A DNA stretch of 56,000 nucleotides from Proteiniclasticum sediminis (GTDB lineage Bacteria > Bacillota > Clostridia > Clostridiales > Clostridiaceae): NCBI RefSeq assembly GCF_018128025.1, contig NZ_JAGSCS010000018.1, forward strand, positions 1 through 56,000, read 5' to 3'. The position numbers and the translations under genes were made by a program. Below the pieces are notes generated by a model. That model was not told the DNA's origin and did no database searches. It worked only from the letters and a program-made list of their open reading frames with translations. The number at the start of each line of letters is the position of its first letter. Positions within the stretch are counted from its first letter, which is position 1. Positions 25,150 to 33,155 of the stretch are shown in pieces.

Positions 25150-25376
25150 ATCAAGGAATACTCGCCGAAAACTGCAAACACTGTCCCGAATACGGGGAAA
25201 CCTGCGAGGGAAACGAACCCTCCTGCATCTGCTTCCGCTGTCCCCGAAACCTGGGGCAGTGCATCATCGTGAAGTACTGCCGGGAGACGGAGTCGGTGCT
25301 GGAGCTGGCCACCCCTTTGGACAGCGAACGGGAAATGATGATTGAACGGTACTACAAGCTAAAAAATATGGAATAG
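25146..25376 (+). CDS. Small cysteine-rich protein
   Basis: 76 residues with eight cysteines in the first 45 (10, 13, 20, 27, 29, 32, 39, 45), arranged as CxxC, then CxCxxC. This suits a zinc or iron-sulfur site. The last 25 residues are a charged helix. Its ATG overlaps the TGA of the TIM-barrel gene, so the two are coupled and may act together. Family not recognised. Confidence 0.75.
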   Translation: MNQGILAENCKHCPEYGETCEGNEPSCICFRCPRNLGQCIIVKYCRETESVLELATPLDSEREMMIERYYKLKNME

Positions 25377-25391
25377 AATGGAGTGAAGGTA

Positions 25392-26900
25392 TTGGAAAAT
25401 TACAAAGACGGCATTGCACAGTTTCAGAAGGTTCAGCGCGAACTCTCCAATCTTCGGGATGCCCAGGGAGTCCTCTATTGGGATATGTCCACCATCATGC
25501 CGCCCAAAGGTGTAGAGCGAAGATCCGAGGTCATCAGCTACCTCTCCGCCCAGGTCTTCAAGATTGAGACCGATCCGAAGTACGGCGCCCTCGTGGATGA
25601 GCTCTATACCCATCTGGACGATATGGACGACCGGGAAAAGGCCATGATCAAGGATGCCAAAAAGAGCCTGGACTTCATGCGCAAGATTCCGGAAAGCGAG
25701 TACCTGGAGTACAGCAAGCTGGTGGCTTCCGCCGAAACCTACTGGGCCGATGCCCGAGCCAAGAATGACTACGCCGCATTTCGGCCCATCCTGGAAAAAA
25801 TCGTGGGCTTTAACAAGAAAATCGCGGAATACATCGGTTATGAAGACACGCCCTACGATGCGCTGCTGGATCTCTATGAGCCCGGCGCCACGGTGAAGAG
25901 CCTGGACAAGGTCTTCCAGGAGCTGCGGGACGGTCTGGTGGAGCTGATCCAGAAGATCAACCAAAGCCCGGTGACCATCGATGCCTCCATTCTCCAGGGA
26001 AACTATGCCGTAGAGCCCCAAAAGGAGTACAATCGGGCACTGGCCCAGCGCCTGGGCTATGACTTTGACCGGGGAGCCATCGCAGAAAGCGCCCATCCCT
26101 TCTCCACGAATTTTGGAAACTCCGATGTCCGCATCACCACCGCCTACAGCAAAGAGGATCCGGTGACGGCCATGTACTCCACCATCCATGAGACGGGCCA
26201 TGCCATCTATGAGCAGAATATCCCCGACGATCTCACCTATACCAACATCGGCCGGGGAGTCTCCATGGGAATCCATGAGTCCCAGTCCCGATTCTACGAA
26301 AATATTCTCGGCCGCAGCCGGGAGTTCCTGGAAGCGGAGTTCCCCAATATGGCAGAAGCCTTTGCGGGGCTGAAAGCCTACAGTGTCGATGACGTGTATC
26401 GAGCCATCAACAAGGTGGAGCCTTCCCTCATCCGCATCGATGCGGACGAACTGACCTACAGCCTCCACATCATCATCCGCTATGAGCTGGAAAAAATGCT
26501 CATCAATGGCGAGGTGAACTTCGACGAGCTGCCCCAGCTCTGGGCAGACAAGTACACGGAGTATCTGGGCGTAACCCCGGACACCTATGCCAACGGCGTC
26601 CTTCAGGATGTCCACTGGGCCGGCGGCATGATCGGCTACTTCCCCAGCTATGCCCTGGGCAATCTTAATGGCGCACAGCTCCTCTACAAGGGAATCCTTC
26701 GGGATCTGCCCGACTACCAAGAGCTCATCCGCACCGGTCAGCTGGACAAGATCACGGCCTGGCTGGCGGAGAATGTCCACCAGTATGGCGCCACCTATGA
26801 GCCCCAGGTCCTCATCGAGAAGATCACCGGGGAAAAGCTCAATGCCCAGTACTTCCTCCAGTACCTCAAGGAAAAGTACAGCAAAATCTACGAGTTCTAA
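25392..26900 (+). CDS. M32 carboxypeptidase (Taq type)
   Basis: 502 residues, as usual for thermostable carboxypeptidase 1 relatives. The zinc motif is TIHETGHAIYEQ (HExxH near residue 268) with the third ligand in MGIHESQSRFYEN. Other family blocks are DVRITTAY, GVTPDTYANGVLQDVHW and GYFPSYALGN. It removes C-terminal amino acids from peptides in the cytoplasm. A TTG at 25392 is preferred since GGAG lies 8 bases upstream; a GTG at 25383 is possible but lacks a site. Follows the Cys-rich gene by 15 bases. Confidence 0.92.
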   Translation: MENYKDGIAQFQKVQRELSNLRDAQGVLYWDMSTIMPPKGVERRSEVISYLSAQVFKIETDPKYGALVDELYTHLDDMDDREKAMIKDAKKSLDFMRKIPESEYLEYSKLVASAETYWADARAKNDYAAFRPILEKIVGFNKKIAEYIGYEDTPYDALLDLYEPGATVKSLDKVFQELRDGLVELIQKINQSPVTIDASILQGNYAVEPQKEYNRALAQRLGYDFDRGAIAESAHPFSTNFGNSDVRITTAYSKEDPVTAMYSTIHETGHAIYEQNIPDDLTYTNIGRGVSMGIHESQSRFYENILGRSREFLEAEFPNMAEAFAGLKAYSVDDVYRAINKVEPSLIRIDADELTYSLHIIIRYELEKMLINGEVNFDELPQLWADKYTEYLGVTPDTYANGVLQDVHWAGGMIGYFPSYALGNLNGAQLLYKGILRDLPDYQELIRTGQLDKITAWLAENVHQYGATYEPQVLIEKITGEKLNAQYFLQYLKEKYSKIYEF

Positions 26901-26907
26901 TAACGCT

Positions 26908-26947
26908 AAAGTCCGGGGAAAAGCAAATCTGCTTTTCCCCGGACTTT
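26908..26947. terminator. Convergent terminator, M32 peptidase / nucleosidase gene
   Basis: A perfect 18-bp stem (26908-26925 with 26930-26947) with a 4-nt loop. Confidence 0.85.
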
Positions 26948-26972
26948 CCCTTGGGATCAATTGGATGACACG

Positions 26973-27677
26973 TTAGCTGCGCAGGGCTTCCACCAGATGG
27001 AGGATCAGCTCCACGGTGTTCTCCACCGCCAGATCCTTGAACTTTTCGTAGTCCATGCTAGCGCCGGTGCTGGCGTTGTCGGAAATGGCCCGGATGACGG
27101 CGAAGGGGATGTTGTTCAGGTAAGCCGTCTGGGCGATGGCTGCTCCTTCCATTTCGCAGGCGCTGGCTCCGAAGGTGGTGGCCAGATCCTGAATCCGCTC
27201 CTTGCTGCTGATGAATTCATCACCGCTGACGATGATCCCCTTGTGGGTGCTGTAGGCGGTGTTTTTCCGGGAGTAGGCATAGGCCGCTTCCGTGAGGAAG
27301 GGATCCGTCGCAAACGTTGAGGTTTCGAAGCGGGGAATTTCCCCGCGCTTCAGTCCAAAGGCCGTCACATCCATATCATGCTGAATGAGGGAGGTGGCTA
27401 CCACCACGTCCAGAGGAACGATGGCTTCGCCGATGCCCCCGGCGACCCCTACATTGACCAAGTGGGTGATGTGGAAATCATCCACGAGGATCTGGGCGCA
27501 GACTGCGGCGTTCACCTTGCCGATGCCCGAGACCACCATGACCACATGGACATCCCGGAGAGTTCCTTCGTAAAACTCCATGCGTGCTTTGGTTTTCTGC
27601 CGGGACAGGGTTAAGAGCTCCCGGATGGGGGCCAGTTCTTCTTCCATGGCACAGATGATGCCGAATATCTTTTTCAT
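26973..27677 (-). CDS. mtnN: 5'-methylthioadenosine / S-adenosylhomocysteine nucleosidase
   Basis: 234 residues. Catalytic Glu12 is in IICAMEEEL, the substrate-binding region is VSGIGKVNAA and VNVGVAGG, the ribose-binding Glu is in ACEMEGAAIAQ, and the catalytic Asp is in RAISDNAS. It cleaves the glycosidic bond of MTA and SAH, feeding methionine salvage and recycling the product of SAM methylation. Monocistronic; ribosome site AAGGAG. Confidence 0.95.
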   Translation of the reverse strand: MKKIFGIICAMEEELAPIRELLTLSRQKTKARMEFYEGTLRDVHVVMVVSGIGKVNAAVCAQILVDDFHITHLVNVGVAGGIGEAIVPLDVVVATSLIQHDMDVTAFGLKRGEIPRFETSTFATDPFLTEAAYAYSRKNTAYSTHKGIIVSGDEFISSKERIQDLATTFGASACEMEGAAIAQTAYLNNIPFAVIRAISDNASTGASMDYEKFKDLAVENTVELILHLVEALRS

Positions 27678-28224
27678 CGTAAACTCCTTCTTGGGTTTTT
27701 CTCCAGGAAAACCCGATCATTTCTTCTTTATTCTATTGTAGTATATTCCGGCATAAAAGACATTCCTTCCCGTGGTGCTTTTTTGGGCAAGATAATTGGA
27801 GCTAGGGATTTTGAGGACAAAGCCTCAATTCCAAAAGGCAAAGACTGCAGGCCTTGTCAAAAGAGATTGGATAATGAGCGGGTTCGTTTAAAAAGGCGAG
27901 GTTGGATTTAGGACTGACAAGGCAGGTTAGAACTCTGATGGTTGCTTTTGAAAAGGAAGAAGAAGCAACAGCAGCAGCTGCAGAAGAAGAAGAAAATGTT
28001 GACTTTCATGCACAACAAATTATTGAAAATGAGTTTAAAAGTCAAATTTTTTCACTCCAAATGATGAAACAGGATTTTAGAAGGACCTTATGATTACGGA
28101 GATAGATCATGAGAATAATCAAAATAGAGGAGAAAAGAGAAATATAATCAGACATGATGATTTGACATTTATGCTCAATAATGCAAGAATTATGAGTATA
28201 AATGTCTAGTAAAGGCGGTGCATC
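27678..28224. other. AT-rich intergenic region before the AbiE pair
   Basis: The left end holds the mtnN promoter (TACAAT/TATACT on the minus strand near 27735-27745). A small hairpin TTGAGG/CCTCAA sits near 27811-27829, and GCCTTGTCA (27851-27859) recurs inverted as TGACAAGGC (27915-27923). Two short overlapping frames exist: 27902-28093 (or from ATG 27938), Glu- and Ala-rich, and 28090-28209 (39 codons, ATGA overlap). Neither has a good ribosome site or recognised family, so they may be gene remnants. The right end holds a large inverted repeat (28164-28206). Confidence 0.5.
28164..28206. promoter_or_regulatory. Imperfect inverted repeat upstream of abiEi (candidate operator)
   Basis: Left arm from 28164 (GACATTTATGCTCAATAAT) pairs with right arm ending at 28206, with one G-T mismatch and one bulged base over about 18 bp; the centre is GCAAG. 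It overlaps a TTGACA (28162-28167) and ends 19 bases before the antitoxin start. AbiEi antitoxins are known to bind inverted repeats at their own promoter. Confidence 0.6.
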
Positions 28225-28818
28225 ATGACAAACTCAAAAAAGATCATGGAAATCATGGAGAAAAACAATGGAATCATTACCTCATCGGAAGTGACTAATG
28301 CTGGAATTTCACGAGGAAGTCTGAAGCATCTTGTTGATACGGGACGAATAGAAAGAGCAGCTCGAGGAGTTTATCAAACGAAGAATGTTTGGGATGATGA
28401 GATGTATCATCTTCAGGTTCGTTATAAAAAAGGGATTTTTTCTGGGGAGACTGCATTGTTCCTGCACGATTTAACCGATAGAACTCCGATGCAATATCAA
28501 ATGACCTTTCCCAGCAGTTATAATCTAACGAATGTGAAGCACAATAAGGTTAAGGGCAACAGAGTCATTCCCAAACTTTATGAGATGGGAGTTGTGGTGG
28601 TTAAAACACCAGCGGGTAATCGGGTTCGGGCATATTCCGTTGAACGGACACTGTGCGATATTTTACGAAAACAGAATGATGTGGATATTCAAGTCGTTTC
28701 AGAGGCTTTCAAACGGTATGTTGAAAGAAAAGATAAAAATATCCCCTTGCTTTCGGAGTACGGGAAAAAACTTCGCGTTGAGGGGAGACTGCGCGCGTAT
28801 CTGGAGGTGTTATTGTGA
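28225..28818 (+). CDS. AbiEi-type antitoxin / transcriptional regulator
   Basis: 197 residues. The N-terminal winged helix reads GIITSSEVTNAGISRGSLKH followed by LVDTGRIERAARGVYQ, typical of the AbiEi antitoxin domain; the C-terminal domain has FSGETALFLHDLTDRTP and SVERTLCDILRKQNDVD, also family-like. In type IV abortive-infection systems it counters the AbiEii nucleotidyltransferase and represses its own promoter. The next start (GTG) overlaps its TGA. Strongly AT-rich codons suggest horizontal transfer. Confidence 0.88.
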   Translation: MTNSKKIMEIMEKNNGIITSSEVTNAGISRGSLKHLVDTGRIERAARGVYQTKNVWDDEMYHLQVRYKKGIFSGETALFLHDLTDRTPMQYQMTFPSSYNLTNVKHNKVKGNRVIPKLYEMGVVVVKTPAGNRVRAYSVERTLCDILRKQNDVDIQVVSEAFKRYVERKDKNIPLLSEYGKKLRVEGRLRAYLEVLL

Positions 28819-29654
28819 TAAATGCTATGCAACTCAAAGCGGTGATCAAGCGTATCGCAACGGAAAGCAATATCTCTGCTCAGCTGGTTCTTCAAAACTA
28901 TATGATGGAAAGATTCTTGGAAAGAATTGCTGTTTCCGATTACCAGAGGAACATTATTATCAAAGGCGGGCTCTTGATTGCAGCCATGGTGGGGCTAGAT
29001 ACCCGGGCAACGATGGATCTCGATGTCACGATGAAAAGAATCAGCGTAACCGAGCAAAGCATAAAGACGATGCTTGAAGATATTTGTCAGATTAAGCTTC
29101 AGGATGATATTTCTTTTACCATCATGAATATTCATGAAATTCGTGCAGGTGATGAGTATCAGGGGTATCGTGTCTCCCTAACAGCGAACCTTCCTCCTCT
29201 GGCAGTACCCTTTAAAATGGATATTACTACGGGGGATCCAATAACACCTCATGAGATTACCTTTGATTTTAAGTTATTACTTGAAGATCGGAACATTCAA
29301 GTTCTTGCATACAATCTCGAGTCGATCATCGCGGAAAAAATAGAGACGATTCTCACTCGGGCCGATCAAAATACAAGGCCTAGGGATTTTTATGATGTCT
29401 ACATTTTGCATCAGTTTTATCATCATCAATTTGAAGCCAATGCATTAAGAGATGCGATCAGGGCAACAGCGGAGAATAGAAGTTCATTTTCTGTTATTCG
29501 CGATCATCAAAGTATCCTTCCAGTTATTCGAGACAGTATGATCATGAAACAGCGATGGAGCAGTTACCAACAGGATTTCGATTACGCCAGGGGGGTTTCT
29601 TTTGATGACGTATGCGCAGTTATTGCTGATATTGCCAATCGATGCATCCCCTAA
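28815..29654 (+). CDS. AbiEii-type nucleotidyltransferase toxin
   Basis: 279 residues. DUF1814/AbiEii pattern: IIIKGGLLIAAM (Lys50, Gly51, Gly52), ATMDLDVTM (metal-binding Asp68 and Asp70), IIAEKIETILTR, and RPRDFYDVYIL. Relatives transfer nucleotides to tRNA or other targets and arrest growth on phage infection. The GTG at 28815 overlaps the antitoxin stop in GTGA and follows GGAGGTG, so toxin is translated after antitoxin. All key residues are present, so it is probably active. Same AT-rich composition as the antitoxin gene. Confidence 0.9.
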   Translation: MINAMQLKAVIKRIATESNISAQLVLQNYMMERFLERIAVSDYQRNIIIKGGLLIAAMVGLDTRATMDLDVTMKRISVTEQSIKTMLEDICQIKLQDDISFTIMNIHEIRAGDEYQGYRVSLTANLPPLAVPFKMDITTGDPITPHEITFDFKLLLEDRNIQVLAYNLESIIAEKIETILTRADQNTRPRDFYDVYILHQFYHHQFEANALRDAIRATAENRSSFSVIRDHQSILPVIRDSMIMKQRWSSYQQDFDYARGVSFDDVCAVIADIANRCIP

Positions 29655-29685
29655 AAGAAGAGGTAGAATGACCTAAAGAATGAAT

Positions 29686-29713
29686 TTGAAAAAGCGTGCG
29701 GGATGCGTATAAT
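29686..29713 (+). promoter_or_regulatory. Promoter upstream of tcdA
   Basis: TTGAAA (29686-29691) and TATAAT (29708-29713) with a 16-base spacer. It leaves a leader of about 165 bases before tcdA, in which I recognise no known riboswitch. Confidence 0.65.
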
Positions 29714-29886
29714 AAGAACAGTATATTTGAGGAAGATACCGAAAAAGGGGAGTTTGAAAAAAATGCACCCAGGGGTTGATCCTTCCAGCGGAAGCAAAAC
29801 AGAAGGTTTTTCGCTTCGGGCACCTCTTTGAAAGGAGGAGCAGGGACTTGGCGATACCGATCTTGAAGAGAAGAAAAGGATGGAAA

Positions 29887-30630
29887 ATGATGCAGCATGA
29901 ATTAAGAAGAACGGAGATGCTCCTGGGAGCAGAAAATCTGGAGAAGCTCCACCAGGCGAAGGTCGTCCTTCTGGGGCTGGGCGGCGTCGGCGGGGCAGCC
30001 TTTGAAGCCCTGGTCCGGGGCGGTGTGGGACACCTCACCGTGGTGGACAATGATATCTTCACCGTGTCCAACCTCAACCGGCAGCTTCTGGCCACCTATG
30101 ACAATCTGGGGCAGTCCAAGGTGTTCGCAGCCCTTGCGCGGGGAAAGGCCATCAACCGCTACTGCACGGTGGTGGGCATGGAAGCCTTCATCAACGGTGA
30201 AAATCTGGCGGAGCTCATCGCCGAGGATACGGATTATGTCATCGACGCCATCGATACCGTCACCGCCAAGCTCCAGGTCATCACCTACTGCAAGGAAAAG
30301 AACATCCCCGTCATTAGCTCCATGGGAACAGGCAACAAGCTGGATCCGGGACAGCTCCAGGTGACGGATCTGGCGAAAACCACCATGTGCCCCTTAGCCA
30401 AGGTCATGCGCCATGAACTGCGAAAGCGGGGCATTACCTCGGTGAAGGTGGTGGCCTCCACGGAAAAACCCCGGGTCCCCCACGTGCTGGAACCCGTGGC
30501 GGAGGAAGGCCCCGTGAGCCAGATGAAAAAAAGAAGCGCTCCGGGGAGCACTTCTTTTGTACCGCCCACGGCCGGATTTCTCCTGGCGGGTGCGGTGATT
30601 CGAGATCTCTTGGGTTCAGACTTGGATTAG
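29887..30630 (+). CDS. tcdA: tRNA threonylcarbamoyladenosine dehydratase (ThiF/TcdA family)
   Basis: 247 residues. E1-like nucleotide-binding loop GLGGVGG (30-36), then VVDNDIFTVSNLNRQ with the family Asp and Arg, YVIDAIDTVTAK, and a C-terminal part SFVPPTAGFLLAGAVIRDLL. TcdA uses ATP to cyclise t6A37 in tRNAs decoding ANN codons. ATG at 29887 is chosen since the sequence upstream in frame is basic and unlike the family; ribosome site AAAAGGATGG. Confidence 0.9.
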   Translation: MMQHELRRTEMLLGAENLEKLHQAKVVLLGLGGVGGAAFEALVRGGVGHLTVVDNDIFTVSNLNRQLLATYDNLGQSKVFAALARGKAINRYCTVVGMEAFINGENLAELIAEDTDYVIDAIDTVTAKLQVITYCKEKNIPVISSMGTGNKLDPGQLQVTDLAKTTMCPLAKVMRHELRKRGITSVKVVASTEKPRVPHVLEPVAEEGPVSQMKKRSAPGSTSFVPPTAGFLLAGAVIRDLLGSDLD

Positions 30631-30839
30631 GGCATACGGAACTGATTGATTTCGCCGATGTACTCATAGCCGTATTCGCCCAGTTTGTTCACCAGATGGG
30701 ACTGATCCAGCATGTAGTTGTCGCACAGCGCCGGCAGCGAATGGAACTCATCCCGGAGTTTCGTGTTCACGAGGCTGAGCAGGATAAACGGATCCATCTC
30801 CCGGACGGTTTCATTGTTCAGCAGGGTGTCGTTGGTCAT
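30627..30839 (-). CDS. DUF4250 protein
   Basis: 70 residues. MDPFILLSLVNTKLRDEF and the ending YEYIGEINQFRMP match the small helical DUF4250 family, common in Clostridia and of unknown role. Ribosome site GAAGGAGC. Its stop overlaps the tcdA stop by three or four bases on the opposite strand, so there is no terminator between the two. Confidence 0.85.
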   Translation of the reverse strand: MTNDTLLNNETVREMDPFILLSLVNTKLRDEFHSLPALCDNYMLDQSHLVNKLGEYGYEYIGEINQFRMP

Positions 30840-30963
30840 GACGATCGCTCCTTCAGTTTGAATTTGTTCTCTATCATAATTATAGAGGATTGCCTTGGAC
30901 TTTAGGGAATTATTAACAAGAGTTTGATTTTTGTTCGAATATCGTTAATTTATTGTCGATTTT

Positions 30964-31074
30964 TGTATGTATTGTGACATACACTATCCAAGAAATGTCC
31001 GTGAGGCCCCGGGGGGAACCCTTGGGGCTTATGGACATTCTTTTCAATTGACGGTAAAATTGAAAGGAAGTGTT
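30964..31074 (+). promoter_or_regulatory. Structured leader of the old-yellow-enzyme gene
   Basis: Three inverted repeats in a row. TGTATGT (30964-30970) with ACATACA (30977-30983) looks like a DNA operator. AATGTCC/GGACATT plus GCCCC/GGGGC (30994-31039) forms a long hairpin. TTTCAATT (31042-31049) with AATTGAAA (31058-31065) ends directly at a ribosome site GGAAG. The last may hide that site. No known riboswitch was recognised. Confidence 0.5.
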
Positions 31075-31132
31075 ATGAAAATTCAAGAAAGAGGAGTTGA
31101 AAAGCCTGACTCTTGCGGGGAACGAGCGGGCG

Positions 31133-32164
31133 ATGAGCATGAAGACATTCGACGAGTACACCGTAGGCAACCTGGTGCTGAAAAACCGCGTGGTTATGCC
31201 GCCCATGTGTATGAATATGGCCCATGACGGCATGGCCACGGATTTCCACTATATCCATTACGGCAATGCCGCCCTGGGGGAAGTGGGACTCATCATCGTG
31301 GAAGCCACCGGCGTTACCTCCGGCGGGCGAATCAAGGACCGGGATCTGGGTCTGTACCGGGATGATCAGATTCCCGGCCATCAGAAGATTGTGGAGCTGG
31401 CCAAAAAGTACGGTTCCCATATCGGAGTTCAGCTGGGCCATGCCGGCCGCAAATGCCTCATCGAGGGCGAAACCATCGTGGCGCCTTCACCCTTAGCCTT
31501 CAGCGAAGACTATTTCCTGCCCCATGCCCTGACGGAGCCGGAGCTGAAAGACATTGTCCAGGCCTTTCAGGATGCAGCAGTGCGAGCCTTGAAAGCCGGG
31601 TATGAGCTCATCGAGCTCCATGGAGCCCACGGGTATCTCCTCCACCAGTTCTTAAGCCCGCTGTCCAATCAGCGCACCGACGCCTATGGCGGTTCCCGGG
31701 AAAACCGGGTGCGGCTCCTGAAAGAAGTCACCGCTGCCGTGAAGGCCGTGCTCCCGGAAAACTTCCCCCTGATCCTTCGGGTCTCCGCTTCCGACTATGT
31801 GGAGGGGGGGATCGATCTTACGGAAATGGTGGAAATCATCCAGCTGGTGAAGGAGGACTTCCACATGATCCATGTGAGCTCCGGCGGACTGGATGTCCGG
31901 CAGGAAATCACCCTCTATCCCGGATATCAGGTGCGGTTCTCCGAGGAAATCCGGAAAATCTGCCAGATTCCCACCATCGCCGTGGGACTCATCACGGAGA
32001 TTGCCCATGTGGAGGAAATCCTCCAGAATGACCGGGCGGACCTGGTGGCCCTGGGCCGCGTCCTCCTTCGGGACCCCTTTGTCATCATCAAGGAAGGCCA
32101 TGGTCATGTTTCCCCTCTCTTCGCCTACAAGCGGGGATTCAATGTGAACTGGGCCAGAAAATAG
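31133..32164 (+). CDS. NADH:flavin oxidoreductase, old yellow enzyme family (YqjM/NamA-like)
   Basis: 343 residues from MSMKTFDEY. FMN-barrel motifs: LKNRVVMPPMCMNMA (the YqjM-type Cys), VEATGV, QLGHAGRK, ELHGAHGYLLHQFLSP with the His pair, NQRTDAYGGS, and ALGRVLLRDP. Such enzymes reduce activated C=C bonds or nitro groups using NAD(P)H. The start is uncertain: 31133 and 31139 both lack a good ribosome site, while the best site precedes ATG 31075 in another frame. The frame is open back to 31079. Confidence 0.9.
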   Translation: MSMKTFDEYTVGNLVLKNRVVMPPMCMNMAHDGMATDFHYIHYGNAALGEVGLIIVEATGVTSGGRIKDRDLGLYRDDQIPGHQKIVELAKKYGSHIGVQLGHAGRKCLIEGETIVAPSPLAFSEDYFLPHALTEPELKDIVQAFQDAAVRALKAGYELIELHGAHGYLLHQFLSPLSNQRTDAYGGSRENRVRLLKEVTAAVKAVLPENFPLILRVSASDYVEGGIDLTEMVEIIQLVKEDFHMIHVSSGGLDVRQEITLYPGYQVRFSEEIRKICQIPTIAVGLITEIAHVEEILQNDRADLVALGRVLLRDPFVIIKEGHGHVSPLFAYKRGFNVNWARK

Positions 32165-32170
32165 CTCATC

Positions 32171-32198
32171 GGCTCTCCTTTTTTGGGAGAGCCCTTTT
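32171..32198 (+). terminator. Terminator after the old-yellow-enzyme gene
   Basis: GGCTCTCC/GGAGAGCC stem (32171-32178, 32186-32193) followed by CTTTTC. Confidence 0.75.
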
Positions 32199-32224
32199 CA
32201 ACACAAAAGATAAGGAGGACAACC

Positions 32225-33091
32225 ATGTCCGCAAGAAAGAAAGCCATCCTACAGCTCATCATCGCCTCCATTCTCTGGAGCACCGGAGGCATCCTCATCA
32301 AGCTCATCGACTGGAATCCCGTGGCCATCGCCGGCTCCCGAAGCCTTATTTCGGGCCTGGTGATTCTCTTCTACCTGAAGCGGCCCAAAATCACCCTCTC
32401 CAAGGCCCAGGGCATCGGCGCCCTGGCCTATGCCTCCACGGTGATCCTCTTCGTCATGGCGAACAAGATGACCACGGCGGCCAACGCCATCCTTCTCCAA
32501 TACACCGCTCCGGCCTTTGTGGCGGTTTTGGGGGCGTGGCTCCTGAAGGAAAAGGTCCGCTGGTATGATCTGCTCTCCATTCTCTGTGTCTTCGGAGGCA
32601 TGATCCTCTTCTTCACCGATTCCGTGGGCCAGGGAAGCGCAGCGGGAAATGCGCTGGCTGTGATCAGCGGCTTCATGCTGGCCTGCGTCACCATCGCCCT
32701 TCGGTTCCAGAAGGACGGGTCCCCCGTGGAAACCATGCTGCTGGGCAATTTCCTCACCTTCCTGGTGGCCATTCCCTTCATGGGCGGCGGCCTTCCCTCC
32801 ACCCAGGGACTCCTGGCCATCCTGGCCCTGGGCGTCGTTCAGCTGGGCATCTCCTATATCCTGTATGGATTAGCCATTAAGCACCTCAGCGCACTGGAAG
32901 CGGTGCTCATCACCGTCATCGAGCCGCTCCTCAATCCCGTGTGGGTCTTTCTCTTCAACGGGGAAAAACCCACGCTGCTCTCCCTTCTGGGAGGTCTTGT
33001 GGTGGTGGCCGGCGTTTTCAGCCGAAACATCTTCTACGCCCAGAGCATGGAAAAGGAACGGAAAAAAGCCGGAGAATCTTTTGAATCTTGA
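32225..33091 (+). CDS. EamA-family (DMT) transporter
   Basis: 288 residues with ten membrane segments in two EamA repeats; the first starts ILWSTGGILIKLIDWNPVAIAGSR and the second ISGFMLACVTIALRF, the latter with the typical EPLLNPVWVFLF before its last segments. These carriers move amino acids, nucleosides or other metabolites, often outward; the substrate is unknown. Ribosome site AAGGAGGAC. Its stop codon lies in the palindromic operator of the next gene. Confidence 0.88.
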   Translation: MSARKKAILQLIIASILWSTGGILIKLIDWNPVAIAGSRSLISGLVILFYLKRPKITLSKAQGIGALAYASTVILFVMANKMTTAANAILLQYTAPAFVAVLGAWLLKEKVRWYDLLSILCVFGGMILFFTDSVGQGSAAGNALAVISGFMLACVTIALRFQKDGSPVETMLLGNFLTFLVAIPFMGGGLPSTQGLLAILALGVVQLGISYILYGLAIKHLSALEAVLITVIEPLLNPVWVFLFNGEKPTLLSLLGGLVVVAGVFSRNIFYAQSMEKERKKAGESFES

Positions 33092-33129
33092 CCAAAGTCA
33101 AGGAATCCCTGTCTTCCTCAGGCTATACT
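33087..33129 (+). promoter_or_regulatory. CRP/FNR-like activator site and promoter of the HMA gene
   Basis: Palindrome CTTGAC-CAAA-GTCAAG (33087-33102) and -10 box TATACT (33124-33129). With a start seven bases after the -10 box, the palindrome is centred at about -41.5, the classic class II activator position. No good -35 is present. TTGAC-N4-GTCAA resembles sites of the CRP/FNR family. Confidence 0.6.
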
Positions 33130-33155
33130 GAAGAAAACGAAGAGGAGTGAACCCC

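Noticed and set aside
29714-29886. Riboswitch or T-box in the tcdA leader
   Set aside because: The leader is long but shows no T-box sequence, no known aptamer core and no terminator hairpin.
29620-30095. Open frames on the minus strand across the AbiEii end and tcdA start
   Set aside because: Antisense to a recognised gene and a promoter, no ribosome site and no known motif.
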